Below, piece by piece: positions 9,654 through 18,107 of a DNA stretch of 64,000 nucleotides. The notes beneath the pieces were generated by a model. The model searched no databases. It worked only from the letters and a program-made list of their open reading frames with translations, and was not told the origin of the DNA. Source of the DNA: RUG714 sp964623515 (lineage in GTDB: Bacteria > Bacillota > Clostridia > Oscillospirales > Acutalibacteraceae); NCBI GenBank assembly GCA_964623515.1, contig CAZURV010000004.1, positions 27,530 to 91,529 of the forward strand. Reading direction: 5' to 3'. Numbering within the stretch: the stretch's first letter is position 1; the number at the start of each line of letters is the position of its first letter. The translations under genes were made by a program, and so were the position numbers.

Positions 9654-9730
9654 CCGGGTGTGGCTCAGTTTGGTAGAGCGCTTGAATGGGGTTCAAGAGG
9701 CCGCTGGTTCAACTCCAGTCACTCGGACCA
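9654..9730 (+). tRNA. tRNA-Pro (anticodon GGG)
   Basis: A 77-nt cloverleaf. The acceptor CCGGGTG pairs with CACTCGG (one G-U), the D arm contains GCTCAGTTTGGTAGAGC, the anticodon arm CTTGA-ATGGGGT-TCAAG gives anticodon GGG, and the T arm is GCTGG-TTCAACT-CCAGT. The discriminator is A and CCA is encoded. It sits 88 bases upstream of a proline symporter gene but is separated from it by its own terminator. Confidence 0.94.
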
Positions 9731-9733
9731 TAT

Positions 9734-9766
9734 GATATCCGGAGCAATTTGCTCCGGATATCTTTA
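9734..9766 (+). terminator. Terminator of tRNA-Pro
   Basis: A perfect hairpin GATATCCGGAGCAA / TTGCTCCGGATATC followed by TTT, starting four bases after the tRNA CCA. Confidence 0.75.
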
Positions 9767-9817
9767 ATCAAGGGGTATGTAGTTAACGGTAACTTATCGT
9801 AAGAAGGAGGAGTTGTT

Positions 9818-11371
9818 TTGACAAAATCACAAATAACTATGATTGCGGCTATGGCGGTTTATTTGCTTGCGATGTTGGTTATCGGCGCAATCGTTTCTAA
9901 AAGGAATAAAAATTCCGGAGATTTTTATCTCGGCGGAAGAAAACTCGGATCTGTGGTTACGGCAATGAGTGCAGAGGCGTCCGATATGAGTGGATGGCTT
10001 TTGCTCGGATTGCCGGGAGTTGCCTATCTCAGCGGTATCGCAGAGGCGTTTTGGACTGCTCTTGGTCTTGCTGTGGGTACATATTTTAACTGGCTGATTG
10101 TTGCGAAACCACTCAGAAGATATAGCGAAAAAGTAAACGCGATAACCATTCCGCAGTTTTTCAACAATCGTTTCAGGGATAAAACAAGAATACTCATGGG
10201 TGTATCGGCGGTTATCATTATAGTATTTTTTATTCCGTATACAGCAAGCGGATTCAATGCATGCGGAACGCTTTTCAGCTCTCTTTTCGGAATAAATTAT
10301 TTAACGGCTATGATTGTTTCGGCGGCTGTTATCCTGATATATACAATGCTTGGTGGTTTCCTTGCGGCGAGCATAACGGATTTGATTCAGTCCATCGTTA
10401 TGACGGTTGCCCTGATTATTGTTGTGTTTTTCGGAATCAATTCAGCAGGCGGTGCGCAGGCTGTTGTTGAAAACGGTAGAAATATGATAAGCTATTTCAG
10501 CTTGACTTCAACTTACGATTATGCCAATAATGCTTCGACAGGTTATGGATTCATAACAATTGCATCAACCCTTGCATGGGGACTCGGTTATTTCGGAATG
10601 CCTCATATTCTTTTGAGGTTTATGGCGGTAAAGAGTGAGGACAAGCTTAAAACATCACGCCGTATAGCCACAATATGGGTTGTCATTTCAATGGGAATAG
10701 CCATATTTATCGGATTTACTGCCAGAGCCATGTCTGCTTCGGGGAGCATCTCGGATCTCACTTCCGGCGGCTCAACGACGGCGCAGACAGCGATTATTAA
10801 AATTGCTGAGTTGCTCAGCCGGAACAACCTTTTGCTTGCGGTTGTTGCAGGAATTATTTTAAGCGGGATTCTTGCCTGTACAATGTCTACGGCGGACAGT
10901 CAGATGCTTGCGGCGTCTTCGTCTATAAGCCAGGATATTGTTCAGGGGGTTTTCAAAATCAAGCTAAGTGAGAAAAAATCTATTCTTATTGCAAGACTGA
11001 CCTTGTTGTTCATTGCTGTTGTCGGTGTAATCTGGGCACGCAGGGAGGACAGCGTATTTTCAATTGTTTCGTTTGCGTGGGCAGGCTTTGGCGCAGCGTT
11101 CGGGCCCGTTGTTTTGTTCTCTCTGTTCTGGAAACGCACAAATGCATGGGGCGCACTTGCGGGAATGCTAAGCGGCGGCGCAACGGTATTTATCTGGAAA
11201 TATCTTGTCCGTCCTTTGGGCGGCGGATGGGATATTTATGAACTGCTCCCCGCGTTTCTTGTTGCCTGCATATTCATTATCATAGTAAGCTGTGCCACAA
11301 AATCTCCGAGCGAAGAAATCATCGCGGAGTTCGAGGAAGTAAGAGAAAAAAGGACAAAGCGGCAAAATTAA
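9818..11371 (+). CDS. putP: Sodium/proline symporter (SSS family)
   Basis: A 517-residue sodium:solute symporter with about 13 hydrophobic segments. The N-terminal part carries SDFYLGGR-like FYLGGRKLG and the SAEASDMSGWLLLGLPG signature typical of PutP; GGFLAASITDLIQ and the late STADSQMLAASS stretch are also PutP-like. The start is a TTG with AAGGAGG at 9804-9810, in optimal spacing. It would import L-proline with Na+ for osmoprotection or nutrition. It is monocistronic, closed by a strong terminator. Substrate assignment to proline rests on motif similarity and could be another amino acid. Confidence 0.92.
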   Translation: MTKSQITMIAAMAVYLLAMLVIGAIVSKRNKNSGDFYLGGRKLGSVVTAMSAEASDMSGWLLLGLPGVAYLSGIAEAFWTALGLAVGTYFNWLIVAKPLRRYSEKVNAITIPQFFNNRFRDKTRILMGVSAVIIIVFFIPYTASGFNACGTLFSSLFGINYLTAMIVSAAVILIYTMLGGFLAASITDLIQSIVMTVALIIVVFFGINSAGGAQAVVENGRNMISYFSLTSTYDYANNASTGYGFITIASTLAWGLGYFGMPHILLRFMAVKSEDKLKTSRRIATIWVVISMGIAIFIGFTARAMSASGSISDLTSGGSTTAQTAIIKIAELLSRNNLLLAVVAGIILSGILACTMSTADSQMLAASSSISQDIVQGVFKIKLSEKKSILIARLTLLFIAVVGVIWARREDSVFSIVSFAWAGFGAAFGPVVLFSLFWKRTNAWGALAGMLSGGATVFIWKYLVRPLGGGWDIYELLPAFLVACIFIIIVSCATKSPSEEIIAEFEEVREKRTKRQN

Positions 11372-11386
11372 GTAACAAAATTTGGT

Positions 11387-11416
11387 GCGGAGCGGTTTAA
11401 ACCGCTCCGCATTTAT
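11387..11416 (+). terminator. Terminator of putP
   Basis: GCGGAGCGGTTTAAACCGCTCCGC is a fully self-complementary hairpin followed by ATTTATGTTT; it begins 16 bases after the putP stop. Confidence 0.75.
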
Positions 11417-11435
11417 GTTTAAATGAAATATTCTG

Positions 11436-11464
11436 TTGACCTGTGATTTAAATTATGGTAAAAT
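11436..11464 (+). promoter_or_regulatory. Promoter of the hydrogenase regulator-hydG-hydF operon
   Basis: TTGACC (11436-11441), 17-base spacer, TAAAAT (11459-11464). The transcript would begin near 11471 and have a 156-nt leader before the first gene. Confidence 0.65.
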
Positions 11465-11581
11465 GAATTAAAATCCGAAAAGCGAGAATTTCTTTCTTTG
11501 AGGAATAAAAACAATATCTGCTGATATCGAAATTTTTTGAGATAAAAGACGGGGTATATCATATTGATTTTTATTGTGGTA

Positions 11582-11608
11582 AACTGCGTCTTTTCGACGC
11601 AGTTTTTT
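11582..11608 (+). promoter_or_regulatory. Terminator-like hairpin in the leader of the TM1266-type regulator gene
   Basis: AACTGCGTC-ttttc-GACGCAGTT followed by a six-T run has the full form of an intrinsic terminator, yet it sits downstream of the promoter and only 19 bases upstream of the regulator start. It could attenuate hydG-hydF expression or simply stop read-through from putP. Confidence 0.6.
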
Positions 11609-11626
11609 AATTCGGGAGGTGTATGT

Positions 11627-11875
11627 GTGAATAAAAGAGTAGCCGTAATTGTTATTATCATTGAAAATAATGATATGATACGGAAAGTGAATGATTTGCT
11701 CAGTGAATTTTCGGAGTATATTGTAAGCCGTATGGGTGTTCCCTACCGGGAAAGAAGCATCAATATAATCACGATTGTTGCAGATGCGCCTGAAAACACG
11801 ATTTCAGCGCTTTCCGGAAAACTCGGCCGGCTGAACGGAATCAGCGCAAAAACAGTTTATTCAAATATAAAATAA
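11627..11875 (+). CDS. Iron-only hydrogenase system regulator, TM1266 family
   Basis: An 82-residue protein with an ACT/NikR-like fold pattern: an N-terminal KRVAVIVIII strand, the invariant RMGVPYRER segment and the ALSGKLGRLNGISAKT C-terminal part. This matches the putative iron-only hydrogenase system regulator family that is found next to hydE/hydF/hydG in clostridia and Thermotoga. The frame is open to 11564 but the GTG at 11627, with GGGAGG nine bases upstream, is the only start with a ribosome binding site and gives the family length. It is 14 bases before hydG, so co-transcribed. Mechanism and ligand are unknown. Confidence 0.88.
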   Translation: MNKRVAVIVIIIENNDMIRKVNDLLSEFSEYIVSRMGVPYRERSINIITIVADAPENTISALSGKLGRLNGISAKTVYSNIK

Positions 11876-11889
11876 GGGGAGAAAAATAT

Positions 11890-13305
11890 ATGTATAATCC
11901 AAAATCATTTAAAGCGGAAGAATTTATTGACAATGAAGAGATTCTGGACACACTGGAATACGCGGAAAAAAACAAGAATAACGAGGCGCTTATCAACAGT
12001 ATCATTGCCAAGGCGAAGCTCAGGAAAGGGCTTTCGCACCGAGAGGCAAGCGTGTTGCTTGCGTGTGAAATCCCGGAAAAGATTGAAGAATTTTATGAAC
12101 TCGCAGAGCAGATAAAAAAAGATTTTTACGGCAACCGTATTGTTATGTTTGCTCCGCTTTACCTTTCAAATTATTGTGTGAACGGATGCGTTTACTGCCC
12201 GTATCATAATCAAAATCATCATATCGCAAGAAAAAAGCTTACGCAGGAAGAAGTTAAAGAGGAAGTTATTGCCCTTCAGGATATGGGACATAAGAGGCTT
12301 GCGATTGAAGCGGGTGAAGACCCCGTAAACAACCCAATTGAATATATACTGGAATGCATTAAGACAATTTACAGTGTGCATCATAAAAACGGCGATATTC
12401 GCAGGGTGAATGTTAATATTGCGGCAACAACGGTTGAGAATTACCGCAAATTGAAAGATGCGGGGATTGGAACGTATATATTGTTCCAGGAAACGTATCA
12501 CAAGAAAAGCTATGAAAAGCTTCATCCTACGGGACCGAAACACAATTATGCATATCATACCGAGGCTATGGACCGCGCTATGGAGGGCGGCATTGATGAT
12601 GTCGGTTTGGGCGTCCTGTTCGGGCTGGAATTGTATAAATACGAATTTGCAGGTCTGCTTATGCATGCCGAACATCTTGAAGCGGTGCACGGTGTAGGGC
12701 CGCATACAATCAGCGTTCCCAGAATTAAGAGGGCGGACGATATTGATCCTGATGTTTTTGACAACGGAATTGACGATGATACTTTTGCAAAAATCTGCGC
12801 GCTTATCAGAATTGCCGTTCCGTATACCGGGATGATTATTTCTACAAGAGAGAGCCAGAAAGTGCGCGAAAAGGTTATACGTCTCGGCGTAAGCCAGATT
12901 TCCGGTGCGTCAAGAACAAGCGTAGGCGGCTATACGGAAGAAGTCAGACCGACTGATACGGAACAATTTGACGTTTCGGACCAGAGAACGCTTGATGAAG
13001 TTGTATGCTGGCTTATGGAAACAGGATACATTCCGTCTTTCTGCACCGCTTGTTACAGAGAGGGCAGAACCGGAGATCGTTTTATGTCGCTGTGCAAATC
13101 CGGTCAGATTCAGAACTGCTGTCATCCCAATGCGCTTATGACGTTAAAAGAGTTTCTTATGGATTATGCTTCCGAGAAGACGAAAAAAATCGGGAATGAA
13201 CTGATTGAAAAAGAACTTATGAATATACCAAAAGAAAAAGTGCGCAAAATCTGCAGGGAGCATATTGAAGAGATAGAACACGGCAAGCGGGATTTCAGAT
13301 TCTGA
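11890..13305 (+). CDS. hydG: [FeFe]-hydrogenase H-cluster radical SAM maturase HydG (tyrosine lyase)
   Basis: A 471-residue radical SAM enzyme of the HydG/ThiH type. It cleaves L-tyrosine to p-cresol and dehydroglycine and makes the CO and CN ligands of the H-cluster as an Fe(CO)2CN synthon. The SAM-cluster cysteines are C96, C100 and C103 (CxxxCxxC). The C-terminal auxiliary cluster motif C385-x2-C388-x22-C411 is exactly the spacing diagnostic of HydG and separates it from ThiH. AGGGGAG precedes the ATG. It follows the TM1266-type regulator and precedes hydF. Cytoplasmic. Confidence 0.97.
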   Translation: MYNPKSFKAEEFIDNEEILDTLEYAEKNKNNEALINSIIAKAKLRKGLSHREASVLLACEIPEKIEEFYELAEQIKKDFYGNRIVMFAPLYLSNYCVNGCVYCPYHNQNHHIARKKLTQEEVKEEVIALQDMGHKRLAIEAGEDPVNNPIEYILECIKTIYSVHHKNGDIRRVNVNIAATTVENYRKLKDAGIGTYILFQETYHKKSYEKLHPTGPKHNYAYHTEAMDRAMEGGIDDVGLGVLFGLELYKYEFAGLLMHAEHLEAVHGVGPHTISVPRIKRADDIDPDVFDNGIDDDTFAKICALIRIAVPYTGMIISTRESQKVREKVIRLGVSQISGASRTSVGGYTEEVRPTDTEQFDVSDQRTLDEVVCWLMETGYIPSFCTACYREGRTGDRFMSLCKSGQIQNCCHPNALMTLKEFLMDYASEKTKKIGNELIEKELMNIPKEKVRKICREHIEEIEHGKRDFRF

Positions 13306-13360
13306 TGGAATGGCTTGGAAATAATAAAGGGGCAATAAAAAAAGGGAAGGAGAAGTGATT

Positions 13361-14566
13361 ATGGGATTAAATGATACGCCGTCTGCAAACAGAGTGCATA
13401 TCGGTTTTTTCGGCAGGCGCAACGCCGGAAAATCAAGCCTTGTAAACGCAGTGACAGGACAGGAACTGGCTGTAGTTTCGGAAACGAAAGGAACGACGAC
13501 GGATCCTGTTTATAAATCTATGGAACTGCTTCCTCTCGGGCCGGTTATGATTATCGACACGCCGGGCTTTGATGATGAAGGCGCGCTTGGCGAATTGCGT
13601 GTAAAAAAGACGAAGCAGGTGCTTAACAAAACGGACGCCGCCGTGCTTGTTGCCGATGGAACCGAGAAACTTTCTGCGAGCGACCTTGAACTGATTTCTT
13701 TGTTTGAGGAGAAAGCAATTCCGTATGTTGTAGCTTTTAACAAGTGCGATATTTCCGAAAAGCAGACGTGTGAAAAACGGCATATTTTCGTCAGTGCGCT
13801 TACCGGAGAGGGAATAGAAGAATTAAAAGAGCTTATCGGCAGACTTGTGAAAACCGAGGATTTCAAACTGCAACTTGTAGGCGATTTGCTGGACAAGGGA
13901 GATTTTGCGGTTCTGGTTGTCCCTATTGATTCTGCAGCGCCGAAAGGCAGGCTTATTCTTCCCCAGCAGCAGACGATAAGAGACATACTCGAAGCGGGTG
14001 CGACCGCCGTAACAACCCGGGAAACAGAGCTTGCAGATACGCTTGCAACTCTCGGCAAAAAACCGAAGCTTGTGATAACCGACAGTCAGGTGTTTGAAAG
14101 CGTTTCAAAAGATACCCCCGAAGATGTTCCGCTTACGTCTTTTTCAATCCTTATGGCGAGATACAAAGGCTTCCTGAAAACCGCCGTGAAAGGCGTAACG
14201 GCAATCAGCAGGCTCAAGGACAGAGATACAGTGCTCATTGCCGAGGGATGCACGCATCACCGTCAGTGTGAGGATATCGGAACGGTTAAGATCCCAAAAT
14301 GGTTGAATGAATTTACGGGTCAAAATATAAATTTTGAAACGTCTTCAGGCACGGAATTTCCGGAGGATTTATCAAAATATTCCTTGGTTATTCACTGCGG
14401 CGCGTGTATGACGAATGAAAGAGAGGTTAAATACCGAATGAAATGTGCAGCAGCGCAGAATATTCCGTTTACAAATTACGGCATTTCTATTGCATATATG
14501 AAAGGACTTCTGAAAAGGAGCGTTGAAATTTTTCCCGATATTGCAGCGGAACTCAGCAATGTATAG
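13361..14566 (+). CDS. hydF: [FeFe]-hydrogenase H-cluster maturation GTPase HydF
   Basis: A 401-residue scaffold GTPase on which the diiron subcluster is assembled before delivery to HydA. The N-terminal GTPase domain has the P-loop GRRNAGKSS, the switch motif DTPGF and NKCD. The C-terminal domain carries the Fe-S ligands CTHHRQC and, about 50 residues later, HCGAC, which fit the HydF CxH...CxxC pattern. An in-frame GTG six bases upstream exists, but AAGGAG is properly spaced (eight bases) only for the ATG at 13361. It is the last gene of the unit and is followed by a strong terminator. Confidence 0.97.
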   Translation: MGLNDTPSANRVHIGFFGRRNAGKSSLVNAVTGQELAVVSETKGTTTDPVYKSMELLPLGPVMIIDTPGFDDEGALGELRVKKTKQVLNKTDAAVLVADGTEKLSASDLELISLFEEKAIPYVVAFNKCDISEKQTCEKRHIFVSALTGEGIEELKELIGRLVKTEDFKLQLVGDLLDKGDFAVLVVPIDSAAPKGRLILPQQQTIRDILEAGATAVTTRETELADTLATLGKKPKLVITDSQVFESVSKDTPEDVPLTSFSILMARYKGFLKTAVKGVTAISRLKDRDTVLIAEGCTHHRQCEDIGTVKIPKWLNEFTGQNINFETSSGTEFPEDLSKYSLVIHCGACMTNEREVKYRMKCAAAQNIPFTNYGISIAYMKGLLKRSVEIFPDIAAELSNV

Positions 14567-14587
14567 GGGAATTGTGTTATTCAAAAT

Positions 14588-14628
14588 AAAACCGGCTGTC
14601 TCAAACAAAATTGAGGCAGCCGGTTTTT
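14588..14628 (+). terminator. Terminator of hydG-hydF
   Basis: AACCGGCTGtCTCAA...TTGAGGCAGCCGGTT followed by TTTCC, 22 bases after the hydF stop. A long stem with one mismatch. Confidence 0.85.
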
Positions 14629-14686
14629 CCATGTTATGAAATTCGCTTACGGGAATACGAAGCGCCGAAGTTTCCTTCCATCTGCG

Positions 14687-15351
14687 TTAAAGCACCCATT
14701 CGTATACGATTCCGTAAAGCGCGCGGATATAGTAAGGCATAAAAAGCCACCAGGCGGTTTTGTCCGGTACGGCGGATCAATCTTTCAATCCGATTTCTTT
14801 TGCTATCCGGCAGGCATGGCATTCGTGAAACTCGTTGGTGCATACGGGAATGCTCGGATTTAGGTTATTTTCTGCAATAATCTGCTTTAAAAGCTGCATA
14901 TTTCCTCTTGCAGAGGTTGATTTGTTTTCTTTGTAAATCCTTTCCAATAGATGCCTTTTTCGGTCAGATAATTGGGATATACATTCGCTTCCGATATCCT
15001 TTCATCGGCACTCTGTCCGCCCGGCAAGACAAGGGAGGCATTGCCGGAGGGTTTCTTTAATGCGAAAACAGTCATAAGAGAGGTCTAGGGCACTACGAGA
15101 ACGGCGAGAAAAACCGAAAAAACGGATATGATGCTCAGTATGGGTTTTCCGCTCCGTTTCCGCCAAAGCGTTTTGATTTTCTTATTGACAATGTCAAACA
15201 AACATTCGTAACTCAGCAACAGCACAAAGAAAATCGCGTCCAAAAAACTTCCGATGTTGAAGATGCCGCATCGGACAAGGAAAGGATTTACTAAACGTGT
15301 GATACCGATAATTCCGGTAAATAAAATAAAACAAATAATTTTTCCCTTCAT
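14687..15351 (-). pseudogene. Decayed YdcF/SanA-like (DUF218) membrane protein gene
   Basis: Reading the minus strand through its frames reconstructs a DUF218 protein in pieces. Positions 15351-15085 give an 88-residue N-terminal membrane segment with two hydrophobic helices, ending in a stop. Positions 15075-14887 restart with LPGGQSADERISEA, the family core, then stop. The next frame continues with VCTNEFH and CRIAKEIGL, and a final frame gives PYYIRALYGIVYEWVL before the stop at 14687. At least three frame changes or stops plus an internal deletion separate these blocks, so the gene is dead. DUF218 proteins act in the envelope. No neighbour depends on it. Confidence 0.75.
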
Positions 15352-15538
15352 TAACCAGGGTTAATCTTTTATTCGTTTGTATATTGTTATTCTATATTGC
15401 AAAGGGTAACGTATTTTCAATCAGATATAAATTTTCGTTTATTGTTTCGCAGTGATGTGAGGCTGCTTTTTGACTGCCCGACCGATAAATAAAAAAAACA
15501 TAAAATTCGATTCTTCTATATAAAAAATTTAATAAATA
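15352..15538. other. AT-rich intergenic region upstream of the hydrogenase operon
   Basis: No coding sequence is apparent between the ydcF remnant and the hydrogenase operon promoter. I found no convincing TTGTTAAN4TTAACAA (Rex) site. Confidence 0.4.
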
Positions 15539-15567
15539 TTGAATTAAAAGAGAATTTATGATATATT
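15539..15567 (+). promoter_or_regulatory. Probable promoter of the hydrogenase operon
   Basis: TTGAAT (15539-15544), 17-base spacer, TATATT (15562-15567). The leader would be about 108 nt and contains an AAGCACG/CGTGCTT hairpin at 15634-15657. Confidence 0.5.
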
Positions 15568-15681
15568 TGATATAGTTCTTTTTCAGGTGTTTCCGGGCAG
15601 ACGTTGTTCTCGGAGTTTTCAAATACGCATTTTAAGCACGTGATTTAATCCGTGCTTCTTTGCAGTACGGAGGAAATAATT

Positions 15682-16029
15682 ATGATCGTTAAAGATATTA
15701 TCGGTATTCTTGAAGCAGAAGTGGTCTACGCCGCCGATATGGAAGCGGAAATACTTTCTGCTTGCGGAAGTGATATGATGAGCGATGTGCTGGCTTTTGT
15801 AAAAGATCAGTCCGTTCTGCTTACGGGGCTTGTAAATCCGCAGGTTGTCCGCACGGCGGATATGATGGATATGCACTGTATTGTTTTTATCAGAGGCAAA
15901 GAGCCTGATGAGACAATCATTGCGCTTGCAAAAGAGAGAGGCATAACGATTCTCAAAACCAGATTCAGAATGTTTACCGCTTGCGGACGTCTTTATAACG
16001 CAGGATTAAGAGGAGGCTGCAATATCTGA
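15682..16029 (+). CDS. DRTGG domain protein, first copy
   Basis: A 115-residue protein resembling the DRTGG domain, the fold found between CBS domains and in phosphotransacetylase-associated proteins, here standing alone. Recognisable are LLTGLVNPQVVRTADMMD and the following strand-rich CIVFIRGKEPDE, then ILKTRF. The frame is open further upstream (15652) but the ATG at 15682 has GGAGG eight bases upstream. It is the first gene of the ten-gene hydrogenase operon and overlaps the next start by one base (TGATG). DRTGG proteins of this sort are regularly found beside HydS-like hydrogenases; ligand and function are unknown. Confidence 0.82.
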   Translation: MIVKDIIGILEAEVVYAADMEAEILSACGSDMMSDVLAFVKDQSVLLTGLVNPQVVRTADMMDMHCIVFIRGKEPDETIIALAKERGITILKTRFRMFTACGRLYNAGLRGGCNI

Positions 16030-16454
16030 TGGCTTCCATTAAATTATCTTATGAAGTTCCTTCGGCGGAAGACGATTTCACACGCGCGGGAGAAGCGTCA
16101 GGCTCCGTTAAAAAGAAACTTCGTCAGCTCGGATACGATCCGGAAGCAATCCGTAAGGTTGCGATAGCTATGTATGAGGGTGAAATAAATATGGCGATTC
16201 ATGCCGGCGGCGGAACAGCTGAAGTTGAAATCGAAGCCGATAAAGTGATTATCCGCCTGATTGATAAAGGTCCCGGCATTGCAGATGTTGATAAGGCGAT
16301 GCAGGAGGGCTGGTCGACAGCTCCCGACAGAGTCCGTTCCCTCGGATTCGGAGCAGGTATGGGTCTGCCGAACATGAAAAAATATTCAGATAAATTGGAT
16401 ATACAAACTGAAGTGGGCAAGGGAACGCGCATTACAATGGTGGTCAGTGCCTGA
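16029..16454 (+). CDS. Stand-alone HATPase protein, anti-sigma/RsbW-like
   Basis: A 141-residue GHKL-type ATP-binding protein without a histidine-kinase dimerisation domain. The N-terminal half has the N-box-like region MYEGEINMAIHAG, followed by IDKGPGI (G1 box) and LGFGAGMGLPNMKKY (G2 box), ending in GKGTRITM. This arrangement matches the anti-sigma regulatory factor (RsbW/SpoIIAB-like) branch. Translation is coupled to the upstream DRTGG gene through a TGATG overlap, and the HydS-like hydrogenase follows. It could be a serine kinase or protein partner that reads the state of the sensory hydrogenase; this is inference from context. Confidence 0.85.
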   Translation: MASIKLSYEVPSAEDDFTRAGEASGSVKKKLRQLGYDPEAIRKVAIAMYEGEINMAIHAGGGTAEVEIEADKVIIRLIDKGPGIADVDKAMQEGWSTAPDRVRSLGFGAGMGLPNMKKYSDKLDIQTEVGKGTRITMVVSA

Positions 16455-16486
16455 GTGTGCGTTTATCCGGGTGTAACATATATTGT

Positions 16487-17785
16487 ATGAATTATTTCCA
16501 TTCGGTAAAACTGAATAAAAGCAAATGCATTGGATGCACCGCATGCATTAAGCGATGTCCCACAGAGGCGATACGCGTCAGAGCGGGCAAGGCGGAAATA
16601 AATTCCAAGCGCTGTATAGACTGCGGAGAATGTATCCGTATCTGCCCCAAAGGCGCAAAGCGGGCGCATTCCACGAGGCTCGCGGCACTCGACAACTGGG
16701 AGCATAAAATTGCAATTCCAGCGCCTGCGCTTTTCGGGCAGTTTAATAATCTTGATAATATAGATATTGTCCTTGAAGGCCTTAAGAAAATGGGCTTTAA
16801 CGAAGTTTTTGAAGTTTCACGCGGTGCGGAAATTGTCAGCGATATCACAAGAAAGCTAATGAAGTTCGGAAAGGTGAAAACGCCTGTTATATCGTCCGCA
16901 TGTCCCGCTGTGGTAAGGCTGATTAGGCAGAGATTCCCCGGGCTGGTGGATAATGTTCTTCCCGTTAAGCCTCCGATGGAGGTTACGGCGCATATCGCAA
17001 AGCGTGAATATTCGCAGAAATACGGCGTACCTGTTGACAGGATAGGAGCGTTCTTTATAACACCCTGTCCTGCAAAAGTTACCGATGTGGCAGTGCCTAT
17101 CGGTTATGAAGCCGGCAGTTTGGACGGTGCAATATCCATAGCAAAAATATATTCCGAGCTCACGGAAGCTATGGAGCATTGTGTTGATGCGGCAAATCCG
17201 GAACCGATTGCCGAATCGGGAATCATTGGTGTAAGCTGGGCGGCAAGCGGAGGAGAAGCAAGCGCAACGCTAAATGAAAAATATCTTGCGGCGGATGGGA
17301 TTGAAAACGTTATAAACGTTCTTGAACAGCTTGAGGATGACAGGATTCACGATATAGATTTTGTGGAGCTGAACGCCTGTTCAGGCGGATGCGTGGGCGG
17401 CGTGCTGTGCGTGGAGAACGCATATGTTGCCCAGGCAAGGATTCAGAGGCTGAGAAAATATCTTCCTCTTTCACTGAATCATTACAACGAAACGCTTGAT
17501 GATTACATAGGCTGGACGCAACCGCTTGAATATGCAAACGTTATGAAGCTTTCGGACGATATGGCAACCGCCATGAATATGATGAGCGATATTGAAACGA
17601 TATGCAAGAGACTTCCGGGAATTGATTGCGGTTCCTGCGGCGCGCCAACTTGCAAAGCTTTTGCCGAAGATGTGGTTAAAGGCAAGGTTAAGGAAACAGA
17701 CTGCGTGTTTGTTCTCAGGCGTAAAGTGAAAAGCGTGGCGGATACATTATCGCAAATTGGCACGGAGGATAAAAATGACAGTTAA
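16487..17785 (+). CDS. HydS-like [FeFe]-hydrogenase large-subunit C-terminal domain protein (putative sensory hydrogenase)
   Basis: A 432-residue protein. Residues 10-60 hold two 4Fe-4S ferredoxin motifs (CIGCTACIKRCP, CIDCGECIRICP). The middle is an H-cluster domain that keeps all four cluster cysteines: C139 in SSACPAVV, C194 in TPCPAK, C298 and C302 in NACSGGCVGG. The flanking residues differ from catalytic enzymes (TSCSPGW, MPCVAK, GCPGGC). The C-terminal 40 residues form an Fe-S domain with CGSCGxxxC. There is no PAS domain. Such proteins are grouped with sensory, group C-like hydrogenases. The start is uncertain: GTG at 16457 is also in frame and neither has a good ribosome binding site. 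It overlaps the following gene by 11 bases. Confidence 0.85.
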   Translation: MNYFHSVKLNKSKCIGCTACIKRCPTEAIRVRAGKAEINSKRCIDCGECIRICPKGAKRAHSTRLAALDNWEHKIAIPAPALFGQFNNLDNIDIVLEGLKKMGFNEVFEVSRGAEIVSDITRKLMKFGKVKTPVISSACPAVVRLIRQRFPGLVDNVLPVKPPMEVTAHIAKREYSQKYGVPVDRIGAFFITPCPAKVTDVAVPIGYEAGSLDGAISIAKIYSELTEAMEHCVDAANPEPIAESGIIGVSWAASGGEASATLNEKYLAADGIENVINVLEQLEDDRIHDIDFVELNACSGGCVGGVLCVENAYVAQARIQRLRKYLPLSLNHYNETLDDYIGWTQPLEYANVMKLSDDMATAMNMMSDIETICKRLPGIDCGSCGAPTCKAFAEDVVKGKVKETDCVFVLRRKVKSVADTLSQIGTEDKNDS

Positions 17786-18107
17786 GGAATTAGCTGAAAA
17801 GCTTGGCTTAAAGCTTCTTGCCGGTAGCGGCGGTACAGACAGGGAAGTTTTAACCTGCTATATAGGAGATTTGCTCAGCTGGGTTATGGGTAGAGCGAGA
17901 GAGGGCTCCGCATGGCTTACGGTTATGGGCAATCTGAATGCAGTCGCTGTTGCCGCGCTGGCGGACTGCGCCTGTATCATATTAACCGAAAACGCGCCTC
18001 TTGACGATGATGCAAAGGAAAAGGCTGAATTACAGAATATACCTGTTTACATTACGGAGGATAACGCGTATAATACGGGAGTAAAAATATATAAACTTTT
18101 AAAATGA
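17775..18107 (+). CDS. DRTGG domain protein, second copy
   Basis: A 110-residue DRTGG-like protein. TVKELAEKLGLKLLAG is a helix-rich N-terminus, followed by REVLTCYIGDLLSWVMGRA, the most conserved part of this subgroup, and strands AWLTVMGN and CIILTENAP. The ATG at 17775 has GGAGGA nine bases upstream, inside the end of the hydrogenase-like gene. The gene overlaps the PHP gene by ATGA, so all are translationally coupled. It is only weakly similar to the first DRTGG gene (15682), suggesting an old duplication or two distinct ligands. Function unknown. Confidence 0.82.
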   Translation: MTVKELAEKLGLKLLAGSGGTDREVLTCYIGDLLSWVMGRAREGSAWLTVMGNLNAVAVAALADCACIILTENAPLDDDAKEKAELQNIPVYITEDNAYNTGVKIYKLLK

